A stretch of DNA of 64,000 nt, taken from Geojedonia sp051814705 (lineage in GTDB: Bacteria > Bacteroidota > Bacteroidia > Flavobacteriales > Flavobacteriaceae). The stretch is from assembly GCA_051814705.1 (NCBI GenBank), contig JBPWQW010000001.1, positions 620,001 through 684,000 on the forward strand, in the 5' to 3' direction. Within the stretch, counting starts at the first letter, position 1. Every line of letters starts with the position of its first letter. The position numbers were made by a program, and so were the translations under genes. The notes under the pieces are model-generated. The model was not told the DNA's origin and ran no database searches. It saw nothing but the letters and a program-made list of their open reading frames with translations. Below are positions 61,046 through 64,000 of the stretch, piece by piece.

Positions 61046-61984
61046 TTAGTTTAAAGCCTTAACAAGTAGCCAAGCTTCAGAATTGTTTTCATTTTTAATT
61101 TGCCTAAGAGCTTTCAAAGCTTCAAGTCTATCGGTATAACTTGCATAAACAACCTCGTGTAATCCGTATTTGTTCATACCAATTTTACGAGCTTTGTAGC
61201 CTAGGTCTTGAAGTTGTTTTACTTTTTTATCTGAATTCTCTTCGACCCTAAATGCTCCGGCAACAATATGATAATTTCCACTTTGTTTTTCAATGGTCAA
61301 TGTCGCAGCTGGTAATGGGTTACTGATTACAAAAGTTGCCTCTTGAACTTTAGCGTCCAGTTGTTGATTGGCCTCCTCTTGAGCCACTAGATTTTGTGCT
61401 TTAATTTGATTGATATAGTAATTTGAAGCCGTAAAACCTCCCACGGTTAGTGCTATTAAGGCAATAGCCGCATATTTTAGATAGGGTCTTGACTTGCGTT
61501 TTTCAGGAGTGACCGTAATTGGAATGACTTTTTCAAGGGTTTCAACCTCTTTTTTGTAAACCTCTCTTGAAATATTTGCACACTCAAATTGTGATAATCC
61601 AAAGGCATCAGTTAAATAATTGATCTGGTACGCGGGTTCAAAAATGATTTTACCTTCGGTATTCAACGCCAATTCGCCAATATTATTGAAGGTGATGGTT
61701 TCGCCCTGTATTAAATACGACTTAATGGTTTTTACATATTTAGCAATCTTTTGTACGGCGATTTCATAAGGGATTTTTTCAACTTCGGCGATGTAATTTG
61801 GCAATAATCCATCGTTATGTTGTAATTGTTCATTAAAAGACAATACTTTTTTTGGCGGATAAAACGAATGTGAAGCGTCATCTATTTTAGCCGATACTCG
61901 ATGGGTTAAAAATGCACCAAATTCTGAAATGGTGACACAGTCATATCGGTAGAGTAAATCGCTTATGTAGGTTTCAAGTTGCAT
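61046..61984 (-). CDS. HU-CCDC81 and SPOR domain membrane protein
   Basis: 312 residues. Two N-terminal HU-like CCDC81 domains (about residues 1-55 and 60-130; YDCVTISEFGAFLTH and TITFNNIGELALNTEGKI), one membrane segment (about 170-187), and a C-terminal SPOR domain (about 228-312; GNYHIVAGAFRVEENSDKKV, then LGYKARKIG). SPOR domains bind denuded septal murein, so the protein would connect the cytoplasmic part to the division site. This architecture is known only from Bacteroidetes, as far as I recall. Confidence 0.88.
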   Translation of the reverse strand: MQLETYISDLLYRYDCVTISEFGAFLTHRVSAKIDDASHSFYPPKKVLSFNEQLQHNDGLLPNYIAEVEKIPYEIAVQKIAKYVKTIKSYLIQGETITFNNIGELALNTEGKIIFEPAYQINYLTDAFGLSQFECANISREVYKKEVETLEKVIPITVTPEKRKSRPYLKYAAIALIALTVGGFTASNYYINQIKAQNLVAQEEANQQLDAKVQEATFVISNPLPAATLTIEKQSGNYHIVAGAFRVEENSDKKVKQLQDLGYKARKIGMNKYGLHEVVYASYTDRLEALKALRQIKNENNSEAWLLVKALN

Positions 61985-61989
61985 AAAAA

Positions 61990-61997
61990 CAAAGTTA
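61990..61997 (-). promoter_or_regulatory. Candidate -7 box for the HU/SPOR gene
   Basis: TAACTTTG on the minus strand matches TAnnTTTG and ends only 5 bp before the ATG at 61984. If used, the transcript would be almost leaderless. A TTTT lies at the usual -33 distance. Confidence 0.38.
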
Positions 61998-62110
61998 GAA
62001 ATTTTTGCATGCGAATAAAATTTCTGTATAACTAGTTATTAACAGTATAAAAAATTCTTAATTTGTTGTATTAATTAATAAACACATTTCCGTTTTCACG
62101 GTAAGTAAAT

Positions 62111-63214
62111 ATGACCGACCAGGATTTAATATATGTTTTAGCGCTGCAACATGTACCTAAAATTGGGGATTTAACAGCTAAAAAGTTGATAAACCATTGT
62201 GGGTCTGCCGAGGCTGTTTTAAAAGAGAAGAAACAGAATTTGTTAAAAATTGATGGTATTGGGACAACAACCCTAAAAGAATTGACCAATACATCGTTTT
62301 TAAAAGAAGCGGAACGGGAGTTGCTGTTTACCAAGGACAACCAAATAAGCTGCCTGTATTTTACAGATGAAGACTATCCTGATAAACTAAAACATTGTAT
62401 TGATGGCCCTATTTTGCTTTTTCAAACGGGGCAGGTCAACTTAAAAAAGCAACGTCTTATCAGCATTGTTGGTACACGAAAAATTACTACAAACGGAATA
62501 ACTTTTTGTGAAAAATTAGTGGAGCAACTCGCGATTTATAACCCTGTAATAATTTCTGGATTTGCCTATGGCACCGATATTACTGCTCAAAAAGCAGCTT
62601 TAAAGCATAATTTACAAACCGTAGGGTGTTTGGCACACGGACTTAATCAAATTTATCCACCATCACACAAAAAATATGTTGTTGAGGTTGAGAAGAATGG
62701 AGGCTTTTTTACGGATTTTTGGAGCACAACGGTGTTTGATCGAAACAATTTTTTAAAACGGAATAGAATTATTGCCGGCTTAAGCGAGGCGACTATTGTA
62801 ATAGAATCGGCCGAAAAAGGAGGAGGTTTGGTCACCGCTGATATTGCAAACTCTTATAATAGAGATGTTTTCGCAGTCCCAGGTCGTGTTACAGATACAC
62901 AAAGCGTTGGATGCAATAATTTAATTAAATACCAAAAGGCGCATATATTGACCAATCCATTGGATGTGCCTTATATCTTGAATTGGAAACTTGAGGATGA
63001 CAAAAAACCAACGATTCAAAAACAATTATTTGTAGAACTTGAGGATGAAGAAAAAGTGATTTACACCTATTTAAAAGCCAAAGACAAACAAATGTTAGAC
63101 ACTATAGCCATTGAATGCGACATGCCCATTTTTAAAGTAGCGAGTATGTTGCTCAATATGGAGCTTAAAGGCGTTGTAAGACCACTTCCTGGAAAATTGT
63201 TTGAGGTTGTTTAA
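62111..63214 (+). CDS. dprA: DNA-processing protein DprA
   Basis: 367 residues. An N-terminal helix-hairpin-helix-type region (about 1-75; HVPKIGDLTAKKLI, GIGTTTLKEL), the Rossmann-like DprA core (SIVGTRKITTNG at about 117-128, IISGFAYGTDITAQKAAL at about 147-164, GGGLVTADIANSYNRDVFAVP at about 237-257) and a C-terminal winged helix. It loads RecA on incoming single-stranded DNA in transformation. Length is normal. Confidence 0.96.
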   Translation: MTDQDLIYVLALQHVPKIGDLTAKKLINHCGSAEAVLKEKKQNLLKIDGIGTTTLKELTNTSFLKEAERELLFTKDNQISCLYFTDEDYPDKLKHCIDGPILLFQTGQVNLKKQRLISIVGTRKITTNGITFCEKLVEQLAIYNPVIISGFAYGTDITAQKAALKHNLQTVGCLAHGLNQIYPPSHKKYVVEVEKNGGFFTDFWSTTVFDRNNFLKRNRIIAGLSEATIVIESAEKGGGLVTADIANSYNRDVFAVPGRVTDTQSVGCNNLIKYQKAHILTNPLDVPYILNWKLEDDKKPTIQKQLFVELEDEEKVIYTYLKAKDKQMLDTIAIECDMPIFKVASMLLNMELKGVVRPLPGKLFEVV

Positions 63215-63217
63215 TGT

Positions 63218-63262
63218 TGTCATTCCCGCGTGGTCAGAGAGCGTAATCGAACTGAAGGCAAG
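63218..63262. repeat. Degenerate relative of the palindromic array arm
   Basis: TGTCATTCCCGCG, then GAGCGTAATCGAACTGAAGG, recalls the TGTCATTCAGAGCGAG/GTAGAACGAAGCGAAG arm of the 28-kb array with several changes. It lies between convergent dprA and trpS. Confidence 0.35.
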
Positions 63263-63268
63263 GGCCCA

Positions 63269-64000
63269 TTAATATCCCACTTTACTCCTAACCCGTTTTA
63301 ACACTGCATTAGCTACAATTTTGGCTTTTTCTGCGCCAATAGCCAAAGCAGCATCAATTTCATCAAGATGGTTCATGTAATACGTATAGCGTTCTCTAGG
63401 TTCAGCAAATTTTTCAATAATAAGGTCAAATAAAGCTTGTTTTGCTTGCCCATAACCAAAGCCACCAGTTTCGTAATTGGATTTCATTGCAGCTATCTCA
63501 TTTTCAGAAGCTAGCAGTTTATAAATGGCAAAACAATTACAGGTTTTCCAGTCCTTGGGAGCTTCTAGAGGCGTGCTATCCGTTTGAATAGACATGATTT
63601 GTTTTCGAAGTTTTTTATCCTCTAGAAAAATGTTAATAAGATTTCCTTTACTCTTGCTCATTTTCTCACCATCTGTTCCCGGTATGATCATCCTATCTTC
63701 TTGGATGTCGGCTTCAGGAAGTACAAAAGTCTCTCCCAGTTTTGCATGGAATCGAGATGCCACGTCACGAGTCATTTCAATATGCTGTAATTGGTCTTTT
63801 CCTACTGGGATAATATTGGCATCATATAATAAAATATCGGCAGCCATAAGCATTGGATACGTAAACAAACCCGCATTGACATCTTCTAGCCGATCTGCTT
63901 TATCCTTAAAACTATGCGCCAAGGTTAAACGTTGAAAGGGATAGAAACAGCTTAAGTACCAGGATAATTCAGTAACCTGAGGCACATCACTTTGTCTATA
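63269..64000 (-). CDS. trpS: Tryptophan-tRNA ligase, C-terminal part (N-terminus outside window)
   Basis: 243 residues are visible and the frame runs off the right edge; the GTG at 63985 is internal (YRQSDVPQVTEL precedes and spans it). DVNAGLFTYPMLMAADILLY and VGKDQLQHIEMTRDVA are class I TrpRS core motifs and GEKMSKSKGN is the KMSKS loop (about 60% through the visible part). It charges tRNA-Trp. The HIGH motif is beyond the window. Confidence 0.95.
   Translation of the reverse strand, partial: YRQSDVPQVTELSWYLSCFYPFQRLTLAHSFKDKADRLEDVNAGLFTYPMLMAADILLYDANIIPVGKDQLQHIEMTRDVASRFHAKLGETFVLPEADIQEDRMIIPGTDGEKMSKSKGNLINIFLEDKKLRKQIMSIQTDSTPLEAPKDWKTCNCFAIYKLLASENEIAAMKSNYETGGFGYGQAKQALFDLIIEKFAEPRERYTYYMNHLDEIDAALAIGAEKAKIVANAVLKRVRSKVGY

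Noticed and set aside
63594..63935. 113-residue frame opposite trpS
   Set aside because: Antisense shadow of a well-conserved tRNA ligase; no signal of its own.

Overview
The window is about 64 kb of an AT-rich chromosome from a member of the Bacteroidetes, most likely Flavobacteriaceae. The reasons are a PorW/SprE type IX secretion lipoprotein, a DUF5687 ABC permease, several families largely confined to flavobacteria (names from memory: DUF4837, DUF6909, DUF6168, DUF6341, DUF6427, HU-CCDC81/SPOR), promoter-like TAnnTTTG boxes with little Shine-Dalgarno sequence, and an ATP synthase cluster without atpD/atpC. No rRNA, tRNA or CRISPR was recognised. Intergenic gaps are short; the only long one is filled by repeats.

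Layout: (1) 1-6.1 kb: end of an MltD-like transglycosylase, DUF4837 lipoprotein, tatA (minus), M23 peptidase, GH3-family adenylating enzyme and DUF6909. (2) 6.1-15.0 kb: a Wzz-like protein, the four dTDP-rhamnose genes rfbBACD, then cysQ, a double DUF2061 protein, cysC, cysD, a GxxExxY protein and cysN, mostly with overlapping ends. (3) 15.1-26.6 kb: a visibly more AT-rich surface-polysaccharide segment with a UDP-GlcNAc 2-epimerase, Wzx-like flippase, four GT4 glycosyltransferases, two Wzy/WaaL-type membrane proteins and GDP-6-deoxy-hexose genes gmd/rmd. (4) 26.6-32.2 kb: ugd and a UDP-glucuronate decarboxylase, separated by a palindromic repeat array that contains two GIY-YIG nuclease genes and abuts a broken DUF4143 gene, then the initiating sugar-phosphate transferase. 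(5) 32.2-35.8 kb, minus strand: GT4, second 2-epimerase and CapK-like adenylating enzyme. (6) 35.9-44.3 kb: purD, small membrane proteins, upp, DUF4254-GT9, a PaaE-like oxidoreductase and an ABC exporter pair. (7) 44.4-53.2 kb: sprE/porW, bactofilin, atpZ-like gene and atpBEFHAG. (8) 53.3-64 kb: a second flippase, dut, nucleotidyltransferase, TPR protein, DUF4292, EnvC-like protein, thioesterase, HU/SPOR protein, dprA and the C-terminal part of trpS.

Regions 2-5 together can supply dTDP-L-rhamnose, a GDP-6-deoxyhexose, UDP-GlcA, UDP-Xyl and UDP-ManNAc, load the first sugar on the lipid carrier, extend, flip, polymerise and control the length of a polysaccharide. The embedded cysQ/cysC/cysDN genes make PAPS and recycle PAP, which would fit sulfated glycans, although no sulfotransferase is in the window.

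The most unusual structure is the array at 28047-29341: six inverted-repeat units separated by exactly one base, four about 118 bp long and empty, two 408 bp long and carrying the same GIY-YIG gene. It reads like an autonomous/non-autonomous small mobile element family. Other palindromic repeat families sit in several atp gaps and directly before two start codons.
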